NCBI GenBank assembly: GCA_019638355.1
Contig: JAHBTY010000001.1
Coordinates: 558,001-622,000 of the forward strand
Length of the DNA stretch: 64,000 bases
DNA from: Cyclobacteriaceae bacterium
GTDB lineage: Bacteria; Bacteroidota; Bacteroidia; Cytophagales; Cyclobacteriaceae
Direction of reading: 5' to 3'
Positions 42,883-51,381 of the stretch are shown here, one piece after another. Position numbers and translations under genes: made by a program. Position 1 is the first letter of the stretch. Every line of letters starts with the position of its first letter. The notes under the pieces were generated by a model that saw nothing but the letters and a program-made list of their open reading frames with translations, had not been told where the DNA came from and ran no database searches.

Positions 42883-44790
42883 ATGAAACTTAGCCCACGA
42901 ATCATAACGCTTTCAATCATGGCTGTAAACCTGGTTGTATTTGGCGTTTGTTGGCATTCGATCGGAACATTTGAAGATCCTCAATGGACAAAGGGATTGC
43001 TGTACAATGGTGCTGAGTTTGCACCACTCACCTTACATAATGAATGGTACCGGATTTTTACACACTTGTTTTTACACGGTAGCGTAATTCATTTGGCTTT
43101 CAACATGTACGCATTGTTTTCGGTTGGTAGCAATGTAGAGCGTATTGTCGGTCCGCTAAAGTTTTTATGGATTTACTTTCTGTGTGGCATTACTGCGAGC
43201 CTTGCAAGTTTATATTTCAATTTGTTTTCAGTTGGTGTTGGTGCTTCAGGTGCCATATTTGGTTTGTTTGGTTTTATGCTAGTGGTACAATTGGCTGAAA
43301 GCAAAAAAACAGATCAGCCGATAGCTCCCCTTCTTTTCAACTTTCTGCTATTTCTGGTTATAAACTTTTTGTTTGCTAAACTTTTGAATGCTGATACTGC
43401 AGCCCACATGGGTGGGCTCGCGGGCGGCTTAGTATTAGGTACATTAACGTTATTCAATACTTCTTACAAACAAATTAAAGGCGAATACCTGTTTCTCGTT
43501 TTGATCATTTGTGGTTTTGTTTTACTACCACGTTACCAGGTAACGTATTTTCACTTTTTTCAGAGCGTGCTTGCAATAGAAGACTCCACGCAAATGCTTT
43601 TTAAAAAGCAAGGTGTAACCGATGCAGAATACGTGAAGCATTTCAAAAGATATAATTCCTATTGGGATAGTACCCGCACTTTGTTAGATGATCAATCCTA
43701 CTTGCCGGAAGAATTACACCAGGACACGCTCCGGTTGAAGCGGTACATCAATCTACGGAAGCAGGAGAACGTCTTCCGTATTCAATTAATTGAAAAAGAA
43801 AGTTACAGGTATTTAGACAGCATTGAGTTGAGTCAACAACAAATGCAATCTTGTTTCCCGTTGGACTATCCGCTTACGCAACTCCTGCCAGTGCGCGAAC
43901 CCGAAGAAGATACAACCAAGCGACCATCGTTGCATGCGGTTAAAATCTGGTATAACAATGAATGGGAAGAAGTTCCGGGTCCGCCAGCGGCATTCTATCG
44001 ACTGGGGCAACAAGATTCGTTGGGAAGATGGCAAGGAGCCGTGCGCGATTTTTATAATTCCGGACAAATTCAAATGAAAGGTGGCTACAAGGACGGACGA
44101 AGGAATGGTGTGTTCCTGTATTATTCTGATCACAATACCTATGAATCGGCTGGTCGCTACAACATGGAAATACCAATAGGTAAATGGGAAACATTTCATT
44201 CCAATGGTAAAATCAAGAGCGAAGCGTATTTCGAACCCGAATACTTTATGAAGAATATGTGGGACTCAACGGGCCAGCCACTTGTTCAGAATGGGGAAGG
44301 AGTTGTTCGGTTTTATTATGGCAATGGCATAGTGTCCGAACGAGGAGAATATCGCAATGGAAAGAAAGAAGGAGTTTGGTTGGGGTATCATTCAAATGGC
44401 CAGATTTACTATGAAGAGTTTTATAGTTTAGGTCAACTGGTACGGGGTAGAAGCAGTGTCTTGAATGGTGAGCGATTTGTATATGATGCCAGTAGCCTGT
44501 TCCCCATACCTGAGAAGGGTTATGTACACTTTAATAATTATCTGAAAGAACAATTAGCAAAGCTGAACCCGGTAACACATGGAATAGTTAAAGTTTGGTT
44601 TCGAGTAACCCCTAATCGGGTGTTAACAGACTTTCAGATTGATAAGAGCCTCAATGTTCAGGCAGACTCATTGGCAATTGAGTTGATTAAGTCTGGGCCT
44701 CCATGGTTGCCAGCGCGTGACCACGGTCATCTTATGCGCAGTGGTTGGACAACAGTAACTATGGAGTTTAATACAAATCGAACTAAATAA
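42883..44790 (+). CDS. Rhomboid protease fused to MORN-type repeats and a TonB_C-like domain
   Basis: The 635-residue protein begins with a six-helix rhomboid (residues 8-215). It has HGSVIHLAFNMY (His70, Asn74), catalytic Ser122 in GVGASGAIFGLFG and His175 in AAHMGGLAGG. A charged extracytoplasmic region follows (225-375). Residues 385-500 carry at least three MORN_2/YwqK-like repeats (YNSGQIQMKGGYKDGRRNG, FHSNGKIKSEAYF, YRNGKKEGVWLGYHSNGQIY). The last 80 residues resemble a TonB C-terminal domain (VKVWFRVTPNRVLTDFQID). It is an intact membrane serine protease with a large appended sensor or substrate arm. The order is unusual; the role is unknown. Confidence 0.85.
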   Translation: MKLSPRIITLSIMAVNLVVFGVCWHSIGTFEDPQWTKGLLYNGAEFAPLTLHNEWYRIFTHLFLHGSVIHLAFNMYALFSVGSNVERIVGPLKFLWIYFLCGITASLASLYFNLFSVGVGASGAIFGLFGFMLVVQLAESKKTDQPIAPLLFNFLLFLVINFLFAKLLNADTAAHMGGLAGGLVLGTLTLFNTSYKQIKGEYLFLVLIICGFVLLPRYQVTYFHFFQSVLAIEDSTQMLFKKQGVTDAEYVKHFKRYNSYWDSTRTLLDDQSYLPEELHQDTLRLKRYINLRKQENVFRIQLIEKESYRYLDSIELSQQQMQSCFPLDYPLTQLLPVREPEEDTTKRPSLHAVKIWYNNEWEEVPGPPAAFYRLGQQDSLGRWQGAVRDFYNSGQIQMKGGYKDGRRNGVFLYYSDHNTYESAGRYNMEIPIGKWETFHSNGKIKSEAYFEPEYFMKNMWDSTGQPLVQNGEGVVRFYYGNGIVSERGEYRNGKKEGVWLGYHSNGQIYYEEFYSLGQLVRGRSSVLNGERFVYDASSLFPIPEKGYVHFNNYLKEQLAKLNPVTHGIVKVWFRVTPNRVLTDFQIDKSLNVQADSLAIELIKSGPPWLPARDHGHLMRSGWTTVTMEFNTNRTK

Positions 44791-44855
44791 GCAGTCCGCT
44801 TCCAATTTGCTAATGCATGATTAACTCTTGTACTTTACGGATTGAAATACAACCT

Positions 44856-45365
44856 ATGAAAACACTTTTTACACTCACTTTTCTTTGTGCTCTTGTATTT
44901 TCTGCTTCAGCACAAGTTAAGACCTATGAACAAGATGTTAAATCCGTGGATGCAATTATCAACGCGTTGTACGATGTAATTTCGGGCGAGCCCGGTGCTC
45001 CGCGCGATTGGGATCGCTTCCGGTATTTGTTTAAGTCCGATGCCAAACTTATTCCATCGCGCAAGGACGACAAAGGGAATTTTGACTTGCGCACGATGAC
45101 ACCCGAAGAGTATGTACAATTCTTTTCATCGCGCATCAGCACCGGTTTTTTCGAGCGCGAACTAAGTCGCAAGGAAGATGCTTTTGGAACGGTGGTGCAT
45201 GTGTTTAGTACGTACGAAACTAAAGAGAAGAAAGATGGCCCTGTAACCAACCGCGGCATTAACAGTATTCAGTTGTTCAAAGACAAAGACCGCTATTACA
45301 TTGTAAATATTTTTTGGTGTGCTGAAAGTTTGGGCTTTCCGTTGCCGGATAAATATTTGAAGTAA
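44856..45365 (+). CDS. NTF2-like/SnoaL-type secreted protein
   Basis: The 169-residue protein starts at ATG 44856 (MKTLFTLTFLCALVFSASAQ), giving a signal peptide; an upstream ATG at 44817 adds a polar extension. The remainder looks like one NTF2-like cone domain (VDAIINALYDVISGEPG, RDWDRFRYLFKSDA, GINSIQLFKDKDRYYIVNIFW). No catalytic residues can be named. It is exported or periplasmic. It follows the rhomboid gene after 65 nt and converges with the haemoglobin gene. Confidence 0.8.
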   Translation: MKTLFTLTFLCALVFSASAQVKTYEQDVKSVDAIINALYDVISGEPGAPRDWDRFRYLFKSDAKLIPSRKDDKGNFDLRTMTPEEYVQFFSSRISTGFFERELSRKEDAFGTVVHVFSTYETKEKKDGPVTNRGINSIQLFKDKDRYYIVNIFWCAESLGFPLPDKYLK

Positions 45366-45372
45366 CTAGTAA

Positions 45373-45750
45373 CTATTCTTCTTCTTCTCGATTTACCATA
45401 AACATAGCAGTAGGTACAAATCGTTTGAAGAGTTCGTCTTTTAAGGGTTCATCTATCGGTAATGTGCTTATGGCTTTGTTCATGCACGCCAGCCAAGCCA
45501 CGGCTTCATCGTTACCAATGGGGTGGGGCAAGTGGCGTGCGCGTAGTTGCGGATGGCCATATTGTTGCGAATAAAGTGCGGGCCCACCTAAAAACTGAGT
45601 AAGAAACAATCGCTGCTTCTCTTTGATGATTTCTTTGTCGGTTTTAAACAGGTGACTGATTTCAGGATGTACGAAAACGAGATCATAAAATCGTTCTACT
45701 AATAGTGTAACATTATCGGCACCAAGTTTTTCGTAGAGAGTGGGTTGCAT
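45373..45750 (-). CDS. Truncated haemoglobin, group II type
   Basis: The 125-residue globin has the YEKLGADNVTLLVERFYDLV N-terminus, the group II motif QFLGGPALYSQQYGHPQLRARHLPHPI with the proximal His, and WLACMNKAIS with the distal Trp position. It binds haem and O2 or NO, probably for NO or peroxynitrite detoxification. It is on the minus strand after the RibD-like gene, separated by a hairpin. Confidence 0.93.
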   Translation of the reverse strand: MQPTLYEKLGADNVTLLVERFYDLVFVHPEISHLFKTDKEIIKEKQRLFLTQFLGGPALYSQQYGHPQLRARHLPHPIGNDEAVAWLACMNKAISTLPIDEPLKDELFKRFVPTAMFMVNREEEE

Positions 45751-45792
45751 TACTAAAGAAGAGAATTTATTGAGGGCGTTTCTTTATTGCCA

Positions 45793-45814
45793 AGGTTCGT
45801 GTCCGCACGAACCT
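45793..45814. repeat. Hairpin repeat, copy 1 (inverted relative to copy 2)
   Basis: AGGTTCGTG (45793-45801) and CACGAACCT (45806-45814) form a perfect 9-bp stem with a 4-nt loop, and the 3' arm covers the last base of the RibD-like stop codon. On the minus strand it matches copy 2 (46652-46673) at 24 of 26 positions including flanks. Confidence 0.75.
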
Positions 45815-46442
45815 ACACGCTGGATTTCTTTATCAGCTTATATCTCAAATGCGTGGTCAGGGTTGCCGGTATTACTTCATCAACTTGAAGTTCATAGATG
45901 TCTTTGTTGATGCCTTCAAAAAGCCGAATTCCACTGCCTAAAAAAACCGGAGCAATGTGAATGAAAAATTCATCGATAACACCAGCATTTAAAAACTGTT
46001 GAATTGTGTTGGCACCTCCTTGTATGCGTATGTCCTTTCCTCTTGCAGATTTTTTGGCTTTATCCAACGCACTTTCTATTCCATCGTTTATAAAGTAGAA
46101 CGTTGTTGTTCCTTCCTGAATCCACGGTTCGCGCTTTTCGTGGGTCAAAACATACACATCGGCTTTATACAAATCATTTGGCCAAACTACTTCGCCTTCC
46201 TCAAACATGCGCTTGCCCATAATGAAAGCTCCGGTTCGGTCAATGGTCTCTCTTATAAATTTTCCATCGGGGCCATCTTCTTTACCGCCTTCCATTCCCA
46301 GGTATTGCCAGAAAGCTTTTTGGTTAAACATCCACGCATGTATTTTCCCGGAAACTCCTCCCATTGGATTTTTAGGGCCTCTGTTATCGCCTGCAAAGTA
46401 GCCATCAAGCGATATGGCGCTATCGAAAATGATTTTGCTCAT
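45813..46442 (-). CDS. Dihydrofolate reductase/RibD C-terminal family protein
   Basis: The 209-residue protein has the RibD_C/DHFR-like layout: FDSAISLDGYFAGDN at the N-terminus, FIMGKRMFEEGEVVW and YVLTHEKREPW in the middle, IRIQGGANTIQQFL near residue 145, and the C-terminal VFLGSGIRLFEGI. It is a soluble NADPH-dependent reductase of unknown substrate. Just upstream lies a truncated second copy of its first 31 codons, and inverted hairpin repeats flank the pair. Confidence 0.9.
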   Translation of the reverse strand: MSKIIFDSAISLDGYFAGDNRGPKNPMGGVSGKIHAWMFNQKAFWQYLGMEGGKEDGPDGKFIRETIDRTGAFIMGKRMFEEGEVVWPNDLYKADVYVLTHEKREPWIQEGTTTFYFINDGIESALDKAKKSARGKDIRIQGGANTIQQFLNAGVIDEFFIHIAPVFLGSGIRLFEGINKDIYELQVDEVIPATLTTHLRYKLIKKSSV

Positions 46443-46588
46443 AGTACTGTTTTTATTCTGTGGTTTATGTTAGGTATTGTTAGTTGGTTTCTACTAGAAA
46501 CCCCACCCATCGGATTTTTGGGGCCTCTGTTGTCGCCTGCAAAGTAGCCATCAAGCGATATGGCGCTGTCGAAAATGATTTTGCTCAT
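46439..46588 (-). pseudogene. Truncated second copy of the RibD-like reductase gene
   Basis: An ATG at 46588 opens a 49-residue frame that ends at TGA 46439-46441, overlapping the start of the intact gene. Its first 31 residues (through GGVS) are identical to the intact protein, then the sequence diverges into SRNQLTIPNINHRIKTVL. Over these 31 codons I count seven differences, all silent third-position changes. This points to a once-functional paralogue that later lost most of its body, and not to a recent slip. Confidence 0.7.
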
Positions 46589-46651
46589 AAAGTTCAGTAA
46601 TTAGTGTTGTTTGAAGTTAAAACTGACAGCTCTTATTAGAAGTTGTTATTT

Positions 46652-46673
46652 AGGTTCGCGGGGACACGAACCT
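46652..46673. repeat. Hairpin repeat, copy 2
   Basis: AGGTTCGCG (46652-46660) and CACGAACCT (46665-46673) form a 9-bp stem with one mismatch. This is copy 1 (45793-45814) in opposite orientation, and the two bracket the RibD-like gene and its truncated copy. Confidence 0.7.
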
Positions 46674-46721
46674 TGGAAGCGAAACTATTAAAGGTTTTGG
46701 AAAATTGGGGAACAGGTTTTT

Positions 46722-47207
46722 TCAAAGATCAAGGAGTCCAAATGTTTCGTTGAATGGTGTATTTAAGTCAATGAATTGGAACTTAGGGTCAGTTTTTTGT
46801 TTTAGTAGATTGAAAATTTTGCCACTTTCTTTATCCGATGATAAGTAAAATTCTATAGCTTTTTCACAGTCAGCTTGCGCAAATAGTTTTGTGTCATTTG
46901 GAATGATGTTTCTTGTTGTGACCAACAACTTACCTATTTTCTTTGCTTCAAAAGCTATCTTTGCAAACTCTCCGGTTCTTTTTGAGTGGTCTAAATTGAA
47001 CGGAACTATTTGTAAATTTCTTAATGGAAGTTCGTGAACATCTCCACCAACGCAATATTCAGCAATACTTATTGTTGAAATCATCATTGTAATACCTTTT
47101 TGAAGGAAGTAACGAAAATAGCCATCGGAATTTTTAAAAAGTGGGTCGTTATCGTTAAGAAAACGAAGAAAGAAGCTAGTATCAAGTAAAACCGCCTTAT
47201 TCATCAT
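46722..47207 (-). CDS. PIN-domain-like protein, candidate toxin
   Basis: The 161-residue protein has the PIN nuclease pattern of acidic residues: Asp9 in VLLDTSFFLRFL, Glu50 in ISIAEYC, and Asp105/Asp113 in NDTKLFAQADCEKAIEF. It would be a Mg-dependent ribonuclease. Its start overlaps the end of the upstream 260-residue gene by 11 bp, as in toxin-antitoxin pairs where the antitoxin gene comes first. The pair looks AT-richer than its flanks. The function is inferred from fold and context. Confidence 0.75.
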   Translation of the reverse strand: MMNKAVLLDTSFFLRFLNDNDPLFKNSDGYFRYFLQKGITMMISTISIAEYCVGGDVHELPLRNLQIVPFNLDHSKRTGEFAKIAFEAKKIGKLLVTTRNIIPNDTKLFAQADCEKAIEFYLSSDKESGKIFNLLKQKTDPKFQFIDLNTPFNETFGLLDL

Positions 47208-47979
47208 AACCCCCTCTAATTCCTTTTAACCAATCATCTGGGTTAATAATACCTAGCCAGGACTTTTTAGCTTTGTCCCTAAGTGACTTTAAATATTTTT
47301 CGTCATATGTGGGTTGATAGTCGACTAACTCAAGGAACTTAAGAGTTGTTGTGTCGACTTCTCCTGTTTCTGAATGTTGTTTTCCTATAGCGCGTATACC
47401 AAATGTCTTGTAGAGAAGATTCTCATCATATTGTTCCAAAAAGCTTATTGGCGTTTGGATTCTAACAGTGCCTAACTCTTCTGTTAATACGTGAATGTTT
47501 GCTTTATCCTTTCCGCCAGCGTTGGTCACCTTTCCATAAAAATAAAATTCAGCATCTGCCCAGATTGCTTCAGTTCTATAATAGTTAGTAGTCTTATCAA
47601 CTCTTACTTCATTACTGTTATTTAATGAGGTCTTTATAGTAAAAATGTAGTTACGTTTGGTTGAAATATCTTGGATATTTTCAAATGCTTTGGCAGTGGC
47701 TAAATCAAGAAAGTCAATATTCTGAACTTGGTTCACTTGCCCGATAATTGCGTTAAAACCAATAATGTATTGAATTGATGTTTTGAGAATGTGTTTTACT
47801 GAACCTTCTTCAATTTTGTAGCTTATTATTGGTCTATCTTTCTTGTCGCTAGGATACAATAGGTTTTCTGCGTTTTCAAGAATTGAGATAATCTCCCGAA
47901 TGTCGTAATTATCGGGTGATAGGTCAATGTTTCCTTTTGAACCAGTAATTCTAATCTCTATAAAACCAATTTTCTCCAC
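47197..47979 (-). CDS. Unrecognised 260-residue partner of the PIN protein
   Basis: The protein starts at GTG 47979 (MEKIGFIEIRI). It has a mixed alpha/beta composition with no membrane helix. I recognise no standard DNA-binding domain. The C-terminus (GIINPDDWLKGIRGGYDE) is short, charged and tryptophan-containing, like the tails of antitoxins that dock in a PIN active site. The upstream region has a -7 match (TACATTTG, 47984-47991, minus strand) 4 nt from the GTG and two AAAGTATTACA repeats. The antitoxin role is an inference. The protein is much larger than a typical antitoxin. Confidence 0.65.
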   Translation of the reverse strand: MEKIGFIEIRITGSKGNIDLSPDNYDIREIISILENAENLLYPSDKKDRPIISYKIEEGSVKHILKTSIQYIIGFNAIIGQVNQVQNIDFLDLATAKAFENIQDISTKRNYIFTIKTSLNNSNEVRVDKTTNYYRTEAIWADAEFYFYGKVTNAGGKDKANIHVLTEELGTVRIQTPISFLEQYDENLLYKTFGIRAIGKQHSETGEVDTTTLKFLELVDYQPTYDEKYLKSLRDKAKKSWLGIINPDDWLKGIRGGYDE

Positions 47980-47987
47980 GCTACAAA

Positions 47988-48030
47988 TGTAATACTTTAA
48001 AAGGTCGTGTTCTTATAGGTGTAATACTTT
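47988..48030 (-). promoter_or_regulatory. Two direct repeats upstream of the PIN pair
   Basis: On the minus strand AAAGTATTACA occurs at 48030-48020 and 47998-47988, 32 bp apart (about three helical turns). The second overlaps the TACATTTG -7 element at 47991-47984. This fits operator sites for an autoregulated module. Confidence 0.5.
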
Positions 48031-48054
48031 GAATGTTACGCGAAGATATAAAAA

Positions 48055-50712
48055 TCACTTCTTCTTCCTCGTCTGTATCGGTTGTATCAACTTAGCCACT
48101 AAACCCGTCCAACCGGTTTGGTGATTGGCACCTAAGCCACGTCCGGTGTCGCCATCAAAGTATTCGTAAAAGAGTAAATGGTTTTTAAACTCCGGATCGG
48201 TTTGAAACAATTCGGTATCGCCATACATGGGCCGCTTACCCTCGGCATTGGTTTTAAACATCGCAATCAATCGCTGCGAAAGTTCGCTCGCAATTTCACG
48301 CAAGGTTAACATATTGCCCGAGCCGGTTGGGTGTTCCACCTTAAAGTCATCACCATAATAATGATGGAAGCGTTGCAGCGATTCAATAATTAAATAGTTG
48401 ACCGGAAACCAAACCGGTCCACGCCAGTTGCTATTGCCACCAAACAGATACGAATCGCTTTCGCCTGATTGATACCGAACCGAAAACTGACTGCCATTGG
48501 CATGCAATACATAGGGATTCTCCAAATGATGACGCGAAAGCGCACGCACACCATAAGGTGATAAAAATTCTTTTTCATCCAACATACGTTTTAGTAACCG
48601 CTTCATTCGATGCCCGCGCAACAAGGAAAGTAGGTGCCGTTGGTTTTTTCCACGATCGCCCCAGCGCGAAATTAAGTTGGCGAGGTCGGGGCGGTTTTGT
48701 AAAAACCAATCCAGGCGCTCGGTAAACTCGGGCATCTTTTGAAAGATTTCTTCATCCAGAACTTCTACAGCAAACAGCGGAATAAGTCCGACCATAGAGC
48801 GTACTTTTAGCTGAACCCTTTCATTGTTGGGTAGATGCAAAACATCATAAAAAAATTCATCTTCTTCATCCCACAGGTTAATGCCTTCGTTGTTCACATT
48901 GGCCATAGCACCGGCTATGTATAAAAAATGTTCAAAGAATTTGGTGGCCATACTTTGATACGTGGGATTTTCCTTGGCCAACTCCAGCGACATACGCAAA
49001 AGGTTGAGCGTGTACATGGCCATCCAACTGGTACCATCCGATTGTTCGATGTAGCCACCTGTCGGCAAATGGGTGCTGCTGCGGTCGAACACCCCAATAT
49101 TATCCATGCCTAAAAAGCCACCTTGAAAAATATTGTTGCCGCTTTCGTCTTTCTTGTTTACCCACCACGTAAAGTTGAGCATGAGCTTATGAAAAACTTC
49201 TTCCAGAAATTTTCGGTCGCGCTTGCCGTCTTGCAGGTTGCTATCGATGCGATACACCCGCCAGCAAGCCCATGCATGCACGGGCGGATTAACATCGCCA
49301 AAGGCCCACTCGTAAGCAGGTAATTGTCCGTTGGGATGCATGTACCATTCTTTGGTAAGCAACAGCAATTGTTTCTTGGCAAACTCGGGATCGATCATAG
49401 CCAATGGAATGGCATGAAAGGCGAGATCCCATGCGGCATACCACGGGTACTCCCATTTATCGGGCATGGAAATAATATCTGCATTGTGCAGATGATCCCA
49501 CTCGTGGTTGCGATTGCGTTTGCGTTCTGAAGGTGGCGGTGGTTGGTGTGGATCGCCTCGCAGCCACACATCCAAATCGTAATAATAAAATTGTTTACTC
49601 CACAGCATTCCCGCCAAGGCTTGCCGCTGAATCATTTTTTCTTCTTCGGAGGCAATGTCTTTTTGCAGATCGGCATAATAATTATCGGCTTCTGCTTTAG
49701 CTGTAGAAAAAATCTGATCGAACTGTTGAAATGGTTTTTGATGAAAGCGCGAAGCTAAACGTAGGCGAACGGTTTTCGATTCTCCCGCTTTTAAATTCAG
49801 ATCAATGCGATAGGCAGCTTTTGTTCCTTTACTGATTTTGTTAATTGCATTCGGGTAATTGAAAATGACGTAATCGTTAATCCCATCTTTGAAAGTACCC
49901 GGTTGAAAGTGTTGATGCAACCGCCACGTGTTGGTATCGTTTTCGCAGAAGAGTGCTTCGTGTTTTGCATCGCAGCAGAAATAGTACGAGCCTAATTGTT
50001 TGTGACTCGCTTTCATGATACCTTTATCATCCAGATAAATTTCGGGCCGCGTGTCATCATAGCCCCAGGCCCATGTATTGCGAAACCAAAGTGTAGGCAA
50101 AAGTTCAATGGCTGCTACTTCTGGTCCGCGGTTGGTAACCGTAATCTGCATCAGCATATCGCACACATCGGCTTTGGCATATTCAACCGCTACATCGAAG
50201 TAGCGGTTATCGGCAAAAATGTTGGTATCGGTTAGTTCGAATTCGCGATCGTGTTTGCCTCTGCGTCTGCTTTCTTCTACGAGTTGTGCGTACGGATATT
50301 CATTTTGCGGATACTTATACAGCATACGCATGTAGGAATGCGTAGGCGTGGAGTCAAGGTAATAATAGATCTCTTTTACATCTTCACCGTGGTTGCCTTC
50401 GGGGTTGGTAAGTCCGAAGAAGCGTTCTTTCAGAATCGGATCTTTTTTGTTCCACATCGCCAGCGCCAAACAAAGCAATTGTTTGTCATCCGAAATTCCG
50501 GCAATGCCTTCTTCGCCCCAGCGATAAGCTTTGCTGCGAGCCATGTCGTGCGAAATGTAATTCCACGCATCGCCATTGGCGCTATAATCTTCGCGCACCG
50601 TTCCCCATTGTCGCTCAGTAAGATACGGGCCCCACTGGCGCCAGTTTTTTACTTTGTCACGATCTTCAATCAGTCTTTGTTTCTCGGCTGTCATAGGTTT
50701 CCAAGTTAACAA
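48055..50712 (-). CDS. GH63-type glucosidase
   Basis: The large protein (879 or 885 residues; [12 protein letters not shown] at 50694 or an in-frame ATG six codons earlier) has the MGH1/GH63 all-helical (alpha/alpha)6 barrel. Characteristic segments are [20 protein letters not shown] at the N-terminus, [18 protein letters not shown] with the conserved acidic residue, and the C-terminal [18 protein letters not shown]. There is no signal peptide, so it is cytoplasmic. It would remove glucose residues from oligosaccharides or glucosides. It stands alone between the PIN pair and the HxlR gene. Confidence 0.9.
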   Translation of the reverse strand: MLTWKPMTAEKQRLIEDRDKVKNWRQWGPYLTERQWGTVREDYSANGDAWNYISHDMARSKAYRWGEEGIAGISDDKQLLCLALAMWNKKDPILKERFFGLTNPEGNHGEDVKEIYYYLDSTPTHSYMRMLYKYPQNEYPYAQLVEESRRRGKHDREFELTDTNIFADNRYFDVAVEYAKADVCDMLMQITVTNRGPEVAAIELLPTLWFRNTWAWGYDDTRPEIYLDDKGIMKASHKQLGSYYFCCDAKHEALFCENDTNTWRLHQHFQPGTFKDGINDYVIFNYPNAINKISKGTKAAYRIDLNLKAGESKTVRLRLASRFHQKPFQQFDQIFSTAKAEADNYYADLQKDIASEEEKMIQRQALAGMLWSKQFYYYDLDVWLRGDPHQPPPPSERKRNRNHEWDHLHNADIISMPDKWEYPWYAAWDLAFHAIPLAMIDPEFAKKQLLLLTKEWYMHPNGQLPAYEWAFGDVNPPVHAWACWRVYRIDSNLQDGKRDRKFLEEVFHKLMLNFTWWVNKKDESGNNIFQGGFLGMDNIGVFDRSSTHLPTGGYIEQSDGTSWMAMYTLNLLRMSLELAKENPTYQSMATKFFEHFLYIAGAMANVNNEGINLWDEEDEFFYDVLHLPNNERVQLKVRSMVGLIPLFAVEVLDEEIFQKMPEFTERLDWFLQNRPDLANLISRWGDRGKNQRHLLSLLRGHRMKRLLKRMLDEKEFLSPYGVRALSRHHLENPYVLHANGSQFSVRYQSGESDSYLFGGNSNWRGPVWFPVNYLIIESLQRFHHYYGDDFKVEHPTGSGNMLTLREIASELSQRLIAMFKTNAEGKRPMYGDTELFQTDPEFKNHLLFYEYFDGDTGRGLGANHQTGWTGLVAKLIQPIQTRKKK

Positions 50713-50864
50713 AAACTGATTATTGAATTAGTGTATTTTGTACGGATGTATTACACATTGATGCAAAACAATATGCTCTCCACAGACATGTGCTTTACTG
50801 GGGTTGCAATGTAAATTTGCAACCGGCCAAGGTGTAGATATTGTTAATCTAGTTTAGTGAATCG

Positions 50865-51227
50865 CTACTTCTTCTCAACCTCCTTCGCCTTTACGCCAAA
50901 CTCTTTCATCAAATCCACACCATATTTTCGAATTGCTTCAATAATCGGAATAGCTTTTAAGCCTCTTGGTGTAATGGAGTATTCTACCTTAGGTGGAATT
51001 ACCGGGTAAACTTTTCGGGTAATAAAGCCTTCACGCTCTAAACTTCGCAGCACGCTGGAGAGCATCTTGTGCGTAATGTGTGGCAACTCTTTTTTTAAAT
51101 CGCTGTAGCGTAATGTTTTTTCGCGTAAGCGCCAGAGAATAGGCATCTTCCAGGTACCGCCAATACGGTCCATGGCAAACTCAACCGGATTGTAATAAAG
51201 TTTTTTATCGTAAACGAAGTCGGGCAT
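50865..51227 (-). CDS. HxlR-family transcriptional regulator
   Basis: The 120-residue winged-helix regulator has the DUF24/HxlR pattern: CPVEFAMD-like NPVEFAMDRIGGTWKMPIL, LPHITHKMLSSVLRSLEREG (recognition helix) and YSITPRGLKAIPIIEAI. The N-terminal Cys found in YodB/HypR-like redox sensors is not present near residue 6 (the sequence there is KKLYYNP). It is divergent from the PfpI gene, and a strong inverted repeat between them is its probable operator. It is the best candidate regulator of the detoxification cluster. Confidence 0.9.
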   Translation of the reverse strand: MPDFVYDKKLYYNPVEFAMDRIGGTWKMPILWRLREKTLRYSDLKKELPHITHKMLSSVLRSLEREGFITRKVYPVIPPKVEYSITPRGLKAIPIIEAIRKYGVDLMKEFGVKAKEVEKK

Positions 51228-51275
51228 ACGTGTTTTTCAGTTTCAAAACTCATTCATTTTCGTTTGAAATTACCA

Positions 51276-51297
51276 ATACTTTCTAAAACGAAAGTAT
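51276..51297. promoter_or_regulatory. Inverted repeat operator candidate in the HxlR/PfpI divergent region
   Basis: ATACTTTC (51276-51283) and GAAAGTAT (51290-51297) form a perfect 8-bp inverted repeat with a 6-nt centre. It is midway between the divergent starts, the usual place for an HxlR operator. A weaker relative (ATTTTC, GAAAT) lies at about 51256-51270. Confidence 0.6.
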
Positions 51298-51381
51298 CCT
51301 ACTAAAAAGTTAATATATTGATTGAGGTACCATACACGTCCAATATTTGTCGTCAACAAAAAAGACAAAACCAATCAACTT

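Noticed and set aside
45999-46547. Antisense frame opposite the RibD-like gene
   Set aside because: It covers the intact gene and the truncated copy, and its end simply echoes the duplicated segment.
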